This document shows, in pieces, positions 53,368 to 62,630 of a stretch of 64,000 nt of DNA. The position numbers were made by a program, and so were the translations under genes. Within the stretch, counting starts at the first letter, position 1, and every line of letters begins with the position of its first letter. A model generated the notes under the pieces. The model searched no databases. It was given only the letters and a program-made list of their open reading frames with translations, and was not told where the DNA came from. Origin of the DNA: Pseudodonghicola xiamenensis DSM 18339 (lineage in GTDB: Bacteria; Pseudomonadota; Alphaproteobacteria; Rhodobacterales; Rhodobacteraceae); assembly GCF_000429365.1 (NCBI RefSeq), contig NZ_AUBS01000009.1, forward strand, positions 1 to 64,000, read 5' to 3'.

Positions 53368-56152
53368 TCAAACGCTCTCCCTCAGGATCCAGCGCGCAGG
53401 GCGCCGAGACGGTCGCGGTGGCGGTCTGGCCCATGTGGCGCAGGGTGACCCGTTCTCCCATCCGCTCGCTGCCATGCTCCAGCAGCGCCAGTGCGATGGG
53501 GCGGTTCAACGTCGGGCTGAAATAGCTCGACGTGACGAAGCCGATTGACCGTGGCTTGGGCCCCGTCGTCACGATATGGGCGCCGGTGGCAAGAGGCAGT
53601 GCGCCCTCTGGCAGGGTCAGCCCCACCAGTTGCCGACGGTCCGGCGCATTGGCGGTGTCGCTGTGCAGCGCCCGATCGCCGACGAAGGCGGCTTTCTTCT
53701 TCTGCCGGGGGACGCCAAAGCCCAGATCATGCGGCATGGTTTCGCCATCGGTGTCCTTGCCGACCATGATAAATCCTTTCTCGGCGCGCAGCACCGAGAG
53801 CGCCTCGACCCCGACGGGTCGCAGGTCATGCGGGGCGCCGGCGGCCATGATCGCCTGCCAAAGCGCCCCGGCCTTTCCGGCGCGCAGCGACAGCTCGTAA
53901 CTGGCATCGCCGGTAAAGCTGACCCGGGCGATGCGCAGGGGGGCACCGTCGAACTGCCCCTCGCGCAGGGTCATATGCGGGAAATCGTCCAGATCGACCC
54001 CGGTGTCGAGCGCCGCCACGATCTGCTGCGCCTTCGGGCCGGTGAGGGTGAGCGTCGCCCAATGCGGCGTGGTGTCATGCACGAAGATGCGGTCGGGATC
54101 GTTGCCATCCTGGCGCCAGCTTTCCAGCATCAGCTCCACACTGGCAACATGAGAGGAAGAACAGGAGATCAGGAAGCGATCCGGCCCCAGCCGGGCGACC
54201 ACCCCGTCATCCAGGATCAACCCGTTTTCCCTGAGCATGAAGCCATAGCGAATATGGCCGGGCCTCAGGGTGGAGATGGTGTTGTAATAGATGAAGTTGA
54301 CGAAGGCCGCCGCATCGGGGCCCATCACCTCGATCTTGCCCAAGGGGGAGCCGTCAAAGACGCCGGCGGCCTGTCGGGCGGCCAGAACCTCGGCCCTGAT
54401 GGCGGTCTCCTGATCGGGGCCGTACCAGCCGGGACGCAGCCAGCCGCCATATTCGCACATGGCGCCGCCGGCCTGGCGATGCTGGGCCTCAAGCTCCAGC
54501 CGTTTCAGCGGATTGACGAGCTGGCCGCGGCGGGTGCCGTGATAAAGCTCCATCGGCACCGGCACGAAGGGCGGGCGGAAGGTGGTGGTGCCGACCTCGG
54601 GGATCGGCCGGCCCTGGATCGCTGCCATGGCCGCAAGGCCTGCCATGTTCGAGGTCTTGCCCTGATCGGCCGCCATGCCCAGCGTGGTATAGCGTTTCAG
54701 ATGTTCGACCGAGACATAGTTTTCCCGCGCCGCCAGTTCGACATCCTTTAGGGTGACGTCATGCTGGAAGTCGATCCACTGCCGTCCCTTGGCGCCGGGC
54801 TGCGGCCAGAGCGGTTTGATGCGATAGCCGGTTGCAACGGTTTCGGGTGCATTGCCAAGGGCTGCCGCGCGGGCCTCGGCCAGCGCGGGGTCCAGATCGA
54901 AGGTGCCATTCGCCGCGCCTGCCGCCACCATGCCCTGAGGCGCCGCGCCGGGGACGAAGGCGGCCTTCTCGGCACTCCAGTCCAGCTTGCCGCCGGCATG
55001 GCGCCAGAGGTGGACTGTGGGCGTCAGCCCGCCGGAGGCCAGAATGGTGTCGCAGTCGATCTTGCGGCCACCGATCTGCACGCCACTCAGCCTCTTGCCG
55101 TCAAGCGCGCGCAGGGTGCCCTCGTCCGGGTCGGCCTCAATCACCTCGGCCCCGGCAGCGCGCAGATGGGCGACGATGGGGGTGGATTGCGAATTGTTGG
55201 ACAGCACCGCGATCTTGCGACCCACCAGCACACCATAGCGGCCCAGAAATTCTGCCGCGCCCTGCAGCGACATCACCCCGGGGCGGTCGTTGTCGGCGAA
55301 GGTGATCGGGCGATCCATGGCGCCGGTCGCCATCAGGATGCGCCGCGCCCGCATCCGCCAGAGCCGGGGGGCGCGGGCGAAACCGCGATCCTCGGCCAGG
55401 GCAGCGAGCCCGTGGTCGTAGATGCCATAGACGGTGGTGGAGCTGAGGATCCGGCCGCCGGCGGCGCGGATCGCCGCCTCTTGCGTTGCTACCCATTGGC
55501 GGGGCTCTTCGCCCTCGACGGGCTCATCGCCCTGATAGAGCCCGCCGCCCAGGGTGGCGTGATCGTCGACCAGCACCACCGCTTGCCCGGCTTCGGCCGC
55601 CGCCCGCGCCGCCGCCAGCCCGGCCGCGCCGCCGCCGGCGACGAGCAGGTCGCAGTGATCGTGGAGCTGATCGGCGACATAGCCCTCGATCACCTTGCCG
55701 TCGACGGCGCCGAGCCCGGCCATCTTGCGGATCGAGGGTTCGAACAGATGCCAGTCGGGCCACATGAAGGTCTTGTAATAGAACCCCGCGCCCAGCCAGC
55801 GGTGGAACAGATCGAGCCCGCCCTTGATGTCGCTTTCGGCATTGGGCCAGGCGTTCACCGCCCGCGCCTCCATCCCATCCACAAGCGGGGTGGTGGTGGC
55901 CGGGCAGTTCGGCAGCTCATCGCCCTTGAGCGTCACGTTGAAGACGGCATTCGGATCGTCGAACCAGGCCCCCCAGACGCCGCGCGGCCGGTGGTATTTG
56001 AACGACCGGCCCATCACCCGCACGCCGCTGGCCAGCAGCGCCGAGGCCAGCGTATCGCCCGGATGGCCGGTGAAATCGCGCCCGTCGAAACGAAAGCGCA
56101 AAAGCGTGCTGCGGTCGATCAGACCGCCCTTGGAAATACGCGTGCCGCTCAT
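53360..56152 (-). CDS. soxA: Sarcosine oxidase alpha subunit
   Basis: 930 residues. N-terminal ferredoxin-like segment (GHPGDTLASALLASGVRVMG), then NAD-binding ADP-dinucleotide motif LLVAGGGAAGLAAARAAAEA, middle ILMATGAMDRPI, and a C-terminal GcvT-like folate domain (about 560-930) with LTLTGPKAQQIVAAL and ASYELSLRAGKAGALW. The last domain transfers the methyl as methylene to tetrahydrofolate. The ATG at 56152 overlaps the soxD stop by four bases. Confidence 0.95.
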   Translation of the reverse strand: MSGTRISKGGLIDRSTLLRFRFDGRDFTGHPGDTLASALLASGVRVMGRSFKYHRPRGVWGAWFDDPNAVFNVTLKGDELPNCPATTTPLVDGMEARAVNAWPNAESDIKGGLDLFHRWLGAGFYYKTFMWPDWHLFEPSIRKMAGLGAVDGKVIEGYVADQLHDHCDLLVAGGGAAGLAAARAAAEAGQAVVLVDDHATLGGGLYQGDEPVEGEEPRQWVATQEAAIRAAGGRILSSTTVYGIYDHGLAALAEDRGFARAPRLWRMRARRILMATGAMDRPITFADNDRPGVMSLQGAAEFLGRYGVLVGRKIAVLSNNSQSTPIVAHLRAAGAEVIEADPDEGTLRALDGKRLSGVQIGGRKIDCDTILASGGLTPTVHLWRHAGGKLDWSAEKAAFVPGAAPQGMVAAGAANGTFDLDPALAEARAAALGNAPETVATGYRIKPLWPQPGAKGRQWIDFQHDVTLKDVELAARENYVSVEHLKRYTTLGMAADQGKTSNMAGLAAMAAIQGRPIPEVGTTTFRPPFVPVPMELYHGTRRGQLVNPLKRLELEAQHRQAGGAMCEYGGWLRPGWYGPDQETAIRAEVLAARQAAGVFDGSPLGKIEVMGPDAAAFVNFIYYNTISTLRPGHIRYGFMLRENGLILDDGVVARLGPDRFLISCSSSHVASVELMLESWRQDGNDPDRIFVHDTTPHWATLTLTGPKAQQIVAALDTGVDLDDFPHMTLREGQFDGAPLRIARVSFTGDASYELSLRAGKAGALWQAIMAAGAPHDLRPVGVEALSVLRAEKGFIMVGKDTDGETMPHDLGFGVPRQKKKAAFVGDRALHSDTANAPDRRQLVGLTLPEGALPLATGAHIVTTGPKPRSIGFVTSSYFSPTLNRPIALALLEHGSERMGERVTLRHMGQTATATVSAPCALDPEGERLNA

Positions 56153-56427
56153 TCCGCGGCCTCCCCAGCGGAGGCGCGCAGCGATGTGCTGCCCAGAACA
56201 TTCATCGTCACGCTGTCGCGCTCCATCACGAACAGCTCGCGGCAGGTTTGATGCATCCAGATCTCGCGCACGCGGCCCTTTTCGTTCCTGGTGTCGTAAA
56301 GATAGGCGGCCCAATCCTCGGCGCTGATCTGGCTGGAAGTGTCGGGACGGAACTTGCCCGGTTCGGCCATATAGTGAAACTCGCGTTCATTGCGTAGACC
56401 GCAGAAGGGGCAGGGGAAAAGCTGCAT
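56149..56427 (-). CDS. soxD: Sarcosine oxidase delta subunit
   Basis: 92 residues. The zinc-ligand pattern FPCPFCGLRNEREFHY at the N terminus and WMHQTCRELF towards the C terminus match SoxD. It is a small structural subunit of the oxidase. Overlaps soxA by four bases and lies 12 bases after soxB. Confidence 0.93.
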   Translation of the reverse strand: MQLFPCPFCGLRNEREFHYMAEPGKFRPDTSSQISAEDWAAYLYDTRNEKGRVREIWMHQTCRELFVMERDSVTMNVLGSTSLRASAGEAAE

Positions 56428-56439
56428 GTCCGGTCCTTT

Positions 56440-57693
56440 CTAATGCGAGATGCCCGAGGCCGCGCCTTCGTCGATCAGCCGGCCCTTGGTGAAACGGCTG
56501 AGATCGAAGGGGCGCGACAGCTCGTGATGTTCTCCGGTCGCCAGGATATGGGCCAGCATATAGCCGCCCGCCGGGATCGCCTTGAAGCCGCCGGTGCCCC
56601 AGCCGCAATCAAGATAGAGCCCATCGACCCCGGAGGGCCCGATGATCGGAGAGCTGTCAGGGGTGACATCGACGATGCCGCCCCAGTGGCGCAAGAGTTT
56701 GACCTTGGACAGCATCGGCACCATCTCGCACAGCCCGCCCAGCACGGTTTCATGCACCGGCAGGTTGCCGCGCTGGCCGTAGGAGGGTATGCGGTCGAGC
56801 CCGCCGCCGATCACCAGCCCGCCCTTGTCGGATTGGCTGAAATAGGTGCCATAGGCCGGCGAGAAGGCGACCGTGTCCATCACCGGCTTCAGCGGTTCCG
56901 AGACGAAGGCCTGCAGCGCGTAGGAATGGATCGGCAGCTTGTAGCCCGCCATCTGCGCCAGCACCGAGGAATGGCCGGCGACCGCAGCGCCGATCCGGTT
57001 GGCGCGGATTTCGCCCCGGGTGGTGGCGACACCGGTGGCACGGCCGGCCTCGACGATCACGTCGGTGACCTCGCAATTCTGGATGATGTCGACGCCGAAG
57101 CTGTCGGCGCCGCGGGCAAAGCCCCAGACCACCGCGTCATGCCGGGCGGTGCCGCCGCGCGGCTGATACATCGCCCCATGGATCGGATAGCGCGCCTCGC
57201 GGCCGAAGTTCAGGATCGGCGCCAGCTTGCGCACGCCCTCGGTCTCCAGCAGTTGCGAGTCGATGCCGTTGATCTGCATCGCGTTGACCTGACGTGCGGC
57301 CATCTCCATCTCGGCTTCGGAATGGGTCAGCACCATCATGCCGCGTTGCGAGAACATGATGTTATAGTTCAGATCGCGTGACAGCCCTTCGTAAAGCCGC
57401 ACCGACAGGTCATAAAGCGCGGCGCTTTCGGGATAGTAGTAATCGGATCGCACCACCGTCGTGTTGCGGCCGCTGTTGCCGCCGCCGATCCAGCCCTTTT
57501 CCAGCAGGGCGACATTTTTCACCCCGTGGTTCTTGGCCAGATAATAGGCCGTCGCCAGCCCGTGGCCGCCACCGCCGATGATGATGACATCGTATTTCGG
57601 TTTCGGTTTGGGTGACCGCCAGGCGGGGGTCCAGCCACGCTGGCCGCGCAGGCCCTCGCGGAACAGGTTCAGGGCGGAATAGGTCTTGTTCAT
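56440..57693 (-). CDS. soxB: Sarcosine oxidase beta subunit
   Basis: 417-residue FAD/FMN amine oxidase subunit holding the demethylation site. DVIIIGGGGHGLATAYYLA (about 35-53) binds FAD; LLEKGWIGGGNSGRNTTVVR follows, and DCGWGTGGFKAIPAGGYMLA is near the C terminus. The start at 57693 gives the usual length; the frame extends 267 bases upstream without a good site. First gene of the operon, divergent from the TetR gene. Confidence 0.95.
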   Translation of the reverse strand: MNKTYSALNLFREGLRGQRGWTPAWRSPKPKPKYDVIIIGGGGHGLATAYYLAKNHGVKNVALLEKGWIGGGNSGRNTTVVRSDYYYPESAALYDLSVRLYEGLSRDLNYNIMFSQRGMMVLTHSEAEMEMAARQVNAMQINGIDSQLLETEGVRKLAPILNFGREARYPIHGAMYQPRGGTARHDAVVWGFARGADSFGVDIIQNCEVTDVIVEAGRATGVATTRGEIRANRIGAAVAGHSSVLAQMAGYKLPIHSYALQAFVSEPLKPVMDTVAFSPAYGTYFSQSDKGGLVIGGGLDRIPSYGQRGNLPVHETVLGGLCEMVPMLSKVKLLRHWGGIVDVTPDSSPIIGPSGVDGLYLDCGWGTGGFKAIPAGGYMLAHILATGEHHELSRPFDLSRFTKGRLIDEGAASGISH

Positions 57694-57805
57694 GGCAATC
57701 CGGCGATGCGAAGCTTTGGCTTCCGGGACGTTCCTGGTGCGACTATAGAGGGACTCTGCTTTATGTTCAATAATGTACTTAATTTGACTATGGGGGGCGT
57801 GCCCA

Positions 57806-58510
57806 GTGACTGAAGCGGGGCAGGAACCTCCTGAAACGGAAGGCAAACGTCGCGGGCGGGGGCCGGGGCGGACCAGTCGAGAGGACTGGTTGAAGGTGGC
57901 ACTGGATACGCTGGTTTCTGAGGGGATCGACCGGGTGCGGGTGCTGGATCTGGCGCGCAAGCTCGAATGCGCGCGATCGAGCTTCTATTGGTATTTCAAG
58001 AACCGGGCCGAGCTGCTGGAAGACCTGCTGGGGCATTGGCAACAGCGCAATACAGATCTTCTGATCGCCGCCGCCGACTGCGAGGCGACGACGATTAACT
58101 TCGCGGTCGGGCAGTTGATTGCGGATTGGGCGGCACCGGGGCAGTTCGACATCCCGCTCGACCTGGCGGTGCGTGACTGGGCGCGGCGGTCGGGGATGGT
58201 GCGCCGGGCGGTCGACCAATCAGATGCGCGGCGGATCGAGGCCTTTGCCGCGATGTTCCGCCGCTATGATTACTCTGTCTCGGAGGCCGAGGTTCGCGCC
58301 CAGATCCTCTATTTTCACCAGTTCGGCTATGATGCGCTCGACCGGCGGGAGAGCTGGGACGAACGGCTGCGGCGCAGCCGTGATTATCTCTATTGCCTGA
58401 CCGGTCGGCAGGCCTCGGACGCCGAAGTGCAGGCGCTGTCCGATCAGGTGCGGGCCAATCTGGCGCAGCATGAGACCGGCCGCAGCCGGCGCCGACCGGG
58501 TCAGGACTGA
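57806..58510 (+). CDS. TetR-family regulator next to soxBDAG
   Basis: 234 residues. A basic N-terminal tail (KRRGRGPGR) leads into an HTH (about 25-72) with VLDLARKLECARSSFYWYF. Start is GTG at 57806; the leader between it and soxB is A/T-rich (57745-57790). It is divergent from soxB and converges on the ABC permease, with a 10-base overlap. Regulation of soxBDAG and the transporter is inferred from position. Confidence 0.85.
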   Translation: MTEAGQEPPETEGKRRGRGPGRTSREDWLKVALDTLVSEGIDRVRVLDLARKLECARSSFYWYFKNRAELLEDLLGHWQQRNTDLLIAAADCEATTINFAVGQLIADWAAPGQFDIPLDLAVRDWARRSGMVRRAVDQSDARRIEAFAAMFRRYDYSVSEAEVRAQILYFHQFGYDALDRRESWDERLRRSRDYLYCLTGRQASDAEVQALSDQVRANLAQHETGRSRRRPGQD

Positions 58511-59655
58511 TAGGGATCGAGCGAGTCGCGCAGCCCGTCGCCGAGGAAGTTGAAGGCCAGCACCACCACGATGATCGGCAGCATCGGGATCGCCGTCCAC
58601 CAGTAGATTTCGACATTGGCAAGGTTCTGTGCGTCGTTCAGCATCACCCCCCAGCTTACGGCTGGGGCCCGTAGGCCGAGACCCAGGAAGGACAGCGCGG
58701 TTTCGCCCAGGATCATCGCGGGGATCGAGAGTGTGGCGGAGGCGATCAGGTGCGACATGAAATTGGGCAGCAGGTGCTTGCGGATCACCCGGCCCGAGCT
58801 TGCCCCCATCATCTCGGCGGCGCGGACGTATTCCTCTTCCCGCAGGGACAGGAACTTGGCCCGAACAGACCGCGCCAGCCCGGGCCAGTCGAGAATGCCC
58901 AGGATGATCGAGATGATGAAGAAGACCGACACCGGCCCCCAGTTCGATGGCACCGCCGCCGACAGCGCCAGCCACAGCGGTAGTTCTGGCAGCGAGCGCA
59001 GGATTTCGATCACCCGATTGATCACCCAGTCGATCTTGCCGCCGAAATAGCCGGCGATCGAGCCGAAGCTGATCCCCAGCAGGAAGGACACGGTGATGCC
59101 GATCAGCCCCACCGTCAGCGACAGTTGCGCGCCGTAAAGGATGCGGCTGAACACATCCCGTCCCAGTCGGTCAGATCCCCACAGAAACACTGTCGCCCCT
59201 TCGGGGGCGCAAAACAGGTGGGTTTTGCTGGGGATCAGTCCGGCCAGTCGGTAGGAGCCTCCGCGGCAGAAGAACTTCAGCGGCATCGGTCGGCTGGTGT
59301 CGGGCACGATCTTCCACTGGAAGGTTTCCAGGTCGGGTTCGGATTTGGTGGGATAGACGTAGGGGCCGACAAAACGGCCCTCGTGCCACAGGTGCACCGA
59401 TTGCGGCGGAGCATAGAGATGCTCGGACATCCGTTCGTTCGGCGTATAGGGGGCGATGAAGCCGGCGAAAGGTAGCATCAGATAGCTGAGCAGCAGGAAG
59501 ATGCCCGAGATCAGCCCAAGCTTGTGCTGTCTGAACTTGCGCCAGATCAGCAGCCAGTTGGGGGCGTCCAGATCGCGGCGTTCGATCTGGTGCAGGCTTT
59601 CATTCGGATCATAGGGGGCGTCGTCGACAAAGCGTCCATCGGGTAGTCTGGTCAT
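58501..59655 (-). CDS. Oligopeptide-type ABC permease (YejE/OppC-like)
   Basis: 384 residues. One N-terminal helix (about 40-62), a soluble loop (about 65-165), then the MetI-like domain with the EAA loop AAEMMGASSGRVIRKHLLPN. The LGRDVFSRILYGAQLSL stretch is typical of YejE/OppC. Its stop region overlaps the TetR gene; its start overlaps the partner permease by four bases. Confidence 0.9.
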   Translation of the reverse strand: MTRLPDGRFVDDAPYDPNESLHQIERRDLDAPNWLLIWRKFRQHKLGLISGIFLLLSYLMLPFAGFIAPYTPNERMSEHLYAPPQSVHLWHEGRFVGPYVYPTKSEPDLETFQWKIVPDTSRPMPLKFFCRGGSYRLAGLIPSKTHLFCAPEGATVFLWGSDRLGRDVFSRILYGAQLSLTVGLIGITVSFLLGISFGSIAGYFGGKIDWVINRVIEILRSLPELPLWLALSAAVPSNWGPVSVFFIISIILGILDWPGLARSVRAKFLSLREEEYVRAAEMMGASSGRVIRKHLLPNFMSHLIASATLSIPAMILGETALSFLGLGLRAPAVSWGVMLNDAQNLANVEIYWWTAIPMLPIIVVVLAFNFLGDGLRDSLDPYQS

Positions 59656-60680
59656 GCGTCGCGCCCCTCGTAGCGGATACGCGGATCGAGCAGGACCAGC
59701 AGCACGTCGGAAATCATCGTGCCCACCAGCGTCAGGAGCGCCACGAACATCAGCACGAAGCCCGACAGGAACTGGTCCTGGGTCTTCAGGGCGGTCAGCA
59801 GGGTGGGGCCGATGGTCTGCAGTCCCAGCACAACCGAGACCAGCACCGATCCCGAGACCATCGAGGGCAGCAGGTTGCCGATGTCGGCGACGAAGGGGTT
59901 GAAGGCCATGCGCAGCGGGTATTTCGCCAGCATTCGCGGCGGGCTCATCCCCTTGGCGATGGCGGTTTCGACATAGGGTTTACCCAGTTCATCCAGCAGG
60001 TTGGCACGCAGCCGCTGCATCATCGCCGCCGCGCCCGATGTCCCGATCACGAAGGTCGGAACGATCAGGTGGATCAGGATCGACCGCGCCTTGTCCCAGC
60101 TCATCGGCAGGCCTTCGAACCGCGGATCCATCAGCCCGCCGATCGGCAGGTTCAGGTGCTTGTGGCCATAATAGAACAGGATCAGTGCCAGCAGGAAGTT
60201 CGGTGTCGCCAGTCCCAGATAACCGAAAAAGGCTGATGTGTAATCCACCCATGTCCGCGACCGGGCCGCTGCCAGAACGCCGAGCGGCAATGCCACCAGA
60301 TAGACGAAGAGCACCGCGGCGAGGTTGACCAGCACTGTCAGCCACAGGCTTTCTCCGACGATGTCGGACACTGGACGATCGAATTCGAAGGACCAGCCGA
60401 AATTGCCCTGGATCAGGCCGGAAAATCCGTTGGGGCCGGGCATCATCCCGACCCAGATCATATATTGCTCCCACAGCGGTCGGTCGAGCGCATATTCGTG
60501 ACGCAGGAACTCGGCCTTGGCGACGCCGGATTCCTGGCCGCTGGCGCGCAATTCCGTGATCTGGTTTGACAGGTAGTCGCCCGGTGGCAGGTTGATGATC
60601 AGGAAAATCAGCGCCGAGACGACCAGTAGCGTCAGCAGCATGGTCGCGAAACGATAGATCGCATAGCGCAGAAGGATCAT
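59652..60680 (-). CDS. Oligopeptide-type ABC permease (YejB/OppB-like)
   Basis: 342 residues, six predicted helices. Conserved N-terminal RYAIYRFATMLLTLLVVSALIFLII and EAA-region GKPYVETAIAKGMSPPRMLAKY match the YejB/OppB group. It pairs with the permease at 58501. Twelve bases separate it from the binding-protein gene. Confidence 0.9.
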   Translation of the reverse strand: MILLRYAIYRFATMLLTLLVVSALIFLIINLPPGDYLSNQITELRASGQESGVAKAEFLRHEYALDRPLWEQYMIWVGMMPGPNGFSGLIQGNFGWSFEFDRPVSDIVGESLWLTVLVNLAAVLFVYLVALPLGVLAAARSRTWVDYTSAFFGYLGLATPNFLLALILFYYGHKHLNLPIGGLMDPRFEGLPMSWDKARSILIHLIVPTFVIGTSGAAAMMQRLRANLLDELGKPYVETAIAKGMSPPRMLAKYPLRMAFNPFVADIGNLLPSMVSGSVLVSVVLGLQTIGPTLLTALKTQDQFLSGFVLMFVALLTLVGTMISDVLLVLLDPRIRYEGRDA

Positions 60681-60692
60681 GACGGGGTCCGA

Positions 60693-62630
60693 TCAGCCGG
60701 CATCGGCGAAAAAGAATTCATCGGGCCGGTGGATGCCGAAATGCGCGCCCGGATCCCAGGTCCAGAGGGCCTTTTCCGGCACGTTGCGCAGTCGCTTGTT
60801 CACCACAATGGGTTGCGGTGCTTCGGCCAGCAGGCCGATGCCGTAAATCTGATCCGCATGAATCCTGAGCATCTCGCGCCAGGCGTCGTCGCGCTGGGCG
60901 TCGTCCTCGGCGCGGTCCCATTGCTTCAGCAGCTCCATCAGCCGTTGCGCGGGTTCCATGTCGGGCGGCTCGCCGGCGGCGCCGTTGGTCTGATAGAATT
61001 GCCCCCATTTCGGCCAGGCGAAGAATACCTGATCGGTGGGGGCCAGATAGGAGGGCGAGGTATAGGGTTGCGGGATGCCATTGTCCCAGCCGAACCAGAC
61101 CGCCGCCATGGTCGTGCCGGCGAAGACCCGGTTATAGAGGATGTCGCGATCCAGCGGCCGCATGATCAGCTTGACCCCGATCTCGCGCCAGGTATCGGTG
61201 ATGATCTGCAGCGCGTTTTCGACCTCTTGCCGTTCGCCTGCCGTTTCGATCACCAGTTCCATGCGTCGCCCGTCGGGCAGCTTGCGGATGCCGTCCCGGT
61301 CGCGTTGATCCAGCCCGGCTTCGTCCAGAAGCGCATTGGCGCCGGTCGGATCGTAGCTCGCCCAGGCGGCGCGGTTGGCCTCGTCGAAGAAGGGGCTTTG
61401 CGGCAGAACCGTCATCGCGCCGGGCTTGGCCAAACGGAAATAGAGCGCCTGGTTGATGGTGTTGCGGTCGATCCCCAGCGATAGCGCGCGGCGTACCCGC
61501 ACATCGCGCAGCACCCCGCGCCAGACATCATCGTTATAGTTCAGGTTGGGGTATATCGCGATCTGCGAGGCGACGCCGGTGGGCCACAGCAGGGTGCGAT
61601 AATTGCCGCCGTCGGTCTCGCCCTTGCGCAGGATCGAGATGTCGCGAAAATCGAGACCGCGGCCCTGCAGATCGGTTTCGCCTGCATTGGCCTTGGCGGC
61701 GACCAGGCCGGGGGCGACGATCTCCATTTCGACCACGTCGATATAGGGCAGTTGCACGCCCGCCGTGTCGACCCGGTGGAAATAGGGATTGCGCACGAAG
61801 ACCTGGCGGATCTTTTTGCCCTCTGTCGCGTTCATCCAGGGCTGCAGCGTCGGCAGCGCGCTGTTGTCGAACTTGTACATGTTGTCGAGCTTGTTGTGCA
61901 GCGCGGCCCAGCTTTTGACCCGGGCGTCGTCGACCGCTTCGGCAAGCGCTTCGATGTCGGCGTATTTCTGGTGATATCGCTTCAGGAAATGCGCAGGCCG
62001 GAATATGAACGGCGGGCGCGCCTCGGCCAGGGTCTCGATAAAGCTGGGATTGGGCTGATCCCATTCATAGATCACCGTGACCTCGTCGGGAAAGCTGACG
62101 CGCGGCAGCTCGTCCCCGACGCGCAGGAAATCCGGCGGGCCGGAGGGGCTGAGCGAACGGTTGTTGGCAACGTCCTGCCACCAATAGGCGAAGTCGGCCG
62201 AAGTAAAGGGATGGCCGTCGGACCATCTGTGCCCCGGGCGCAGCCGCAGGGTGAATTTGCGGTTGGCGTCGACTTCGTAGCTTTCGAGGAGATCTGCCTT
62301 GAGCTGATAGGTCTCGTCATAGCCGACCAGCCGGGCATAGCCATAGACCACCATCTGGCGGATGTCCTTGCTGCGGGTCACCATGGTGCGCAGCGTGCCG
62401 CCTGGGATGCCGATCTGGCGGCCCTTGGCCTCGAGATCCACCACAAGGGGAACCTTGGGCAGGCGGTCCTGCACCGGGGGCAGGGCGCCGCTGCTGACCT
62501 CGTCTTGCCAGAAGGTGTTTTCCTGCAGCGGCGGGACGGCCAGCGCGGCCAGCGGGATCATCACACCTGCAAAGGCGGCCGAGGACAGCAGAAAGGCGCG
62601 GCGGGATCGGTCAAAGGGGCAGTCAGACAT
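60693..62630 (-). CDS. Family 5 solute-binding protein with a Tat signal
   Basis: 645 residues. N-terminal DRSRRAFLLSSAAFAGVMI (about 7-25) is a twin-arginine signal, so it is probably exported folded. The mature region has family-5 motifs RLRPGHRWSDGHPFTSADFAYWW and VRRALSLGIDRNTINQAL. It resembles YejA-type peptide binders. Ligand is unknown; placement by sarcosine oxidase hints at a methylated or peptide amine source. Overlaps the ATP-binding gene by eight bases. Confidence 0.88.
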   Translation of the reverse strand: MSDCPFDRSRRAFLLSSAAFAGVMIPLAALAVPPLQENTFWQDEVSSGALPPVQDRLPKVPLVVDLEAKGRQIGIPGGTLRTMVTRSKDIRQMVVYGYARLVGYDETYQLKADLLESYEVDANRKFTLRLRPGHRWSDGHPFTSADFAYWWQDVANNRSLSPSGPPDFLRVGDELPRVSFPDEVTVIYEWDQPNPSFIETLAEARPPFIFRPAHFLKRYHQKYADIEALAEAVDDARVKSWAALHNKLDNMYKFDNSALPTLQPWMNATEGKKIRQVFVRNPYFHRVDTAGVQLPYIDVVEMEIVAPGLVAAKANAGETDLQGRGLDFRDISILRKGETDGGNYRTLLWPTGVASQIAIYPNLNYNDDVWRGVLRDVRVRRALSLGIDRNTINQALYFRLAKPGAMTVLPQSPFFDEANRAAWASYDPTGANALLDEAGLDQRDRDGIRKLPDGRRMELVIETAGERQEVENALQIITDTWREIGVKLIMRPLDRDILYNRVFAGTTMAAVWFGWDNGIPQPYTSPSYLAPTDQVFFAWPKWGQFYQTNGAAGEPPDMEPAQRLMELLKQWDRAEDDAQRDDAWREMLRIHADQIYGIGLLAEAPQPIVVNKRLRNVPEKALWTWDPGAHFGIHRPDEFFFADAG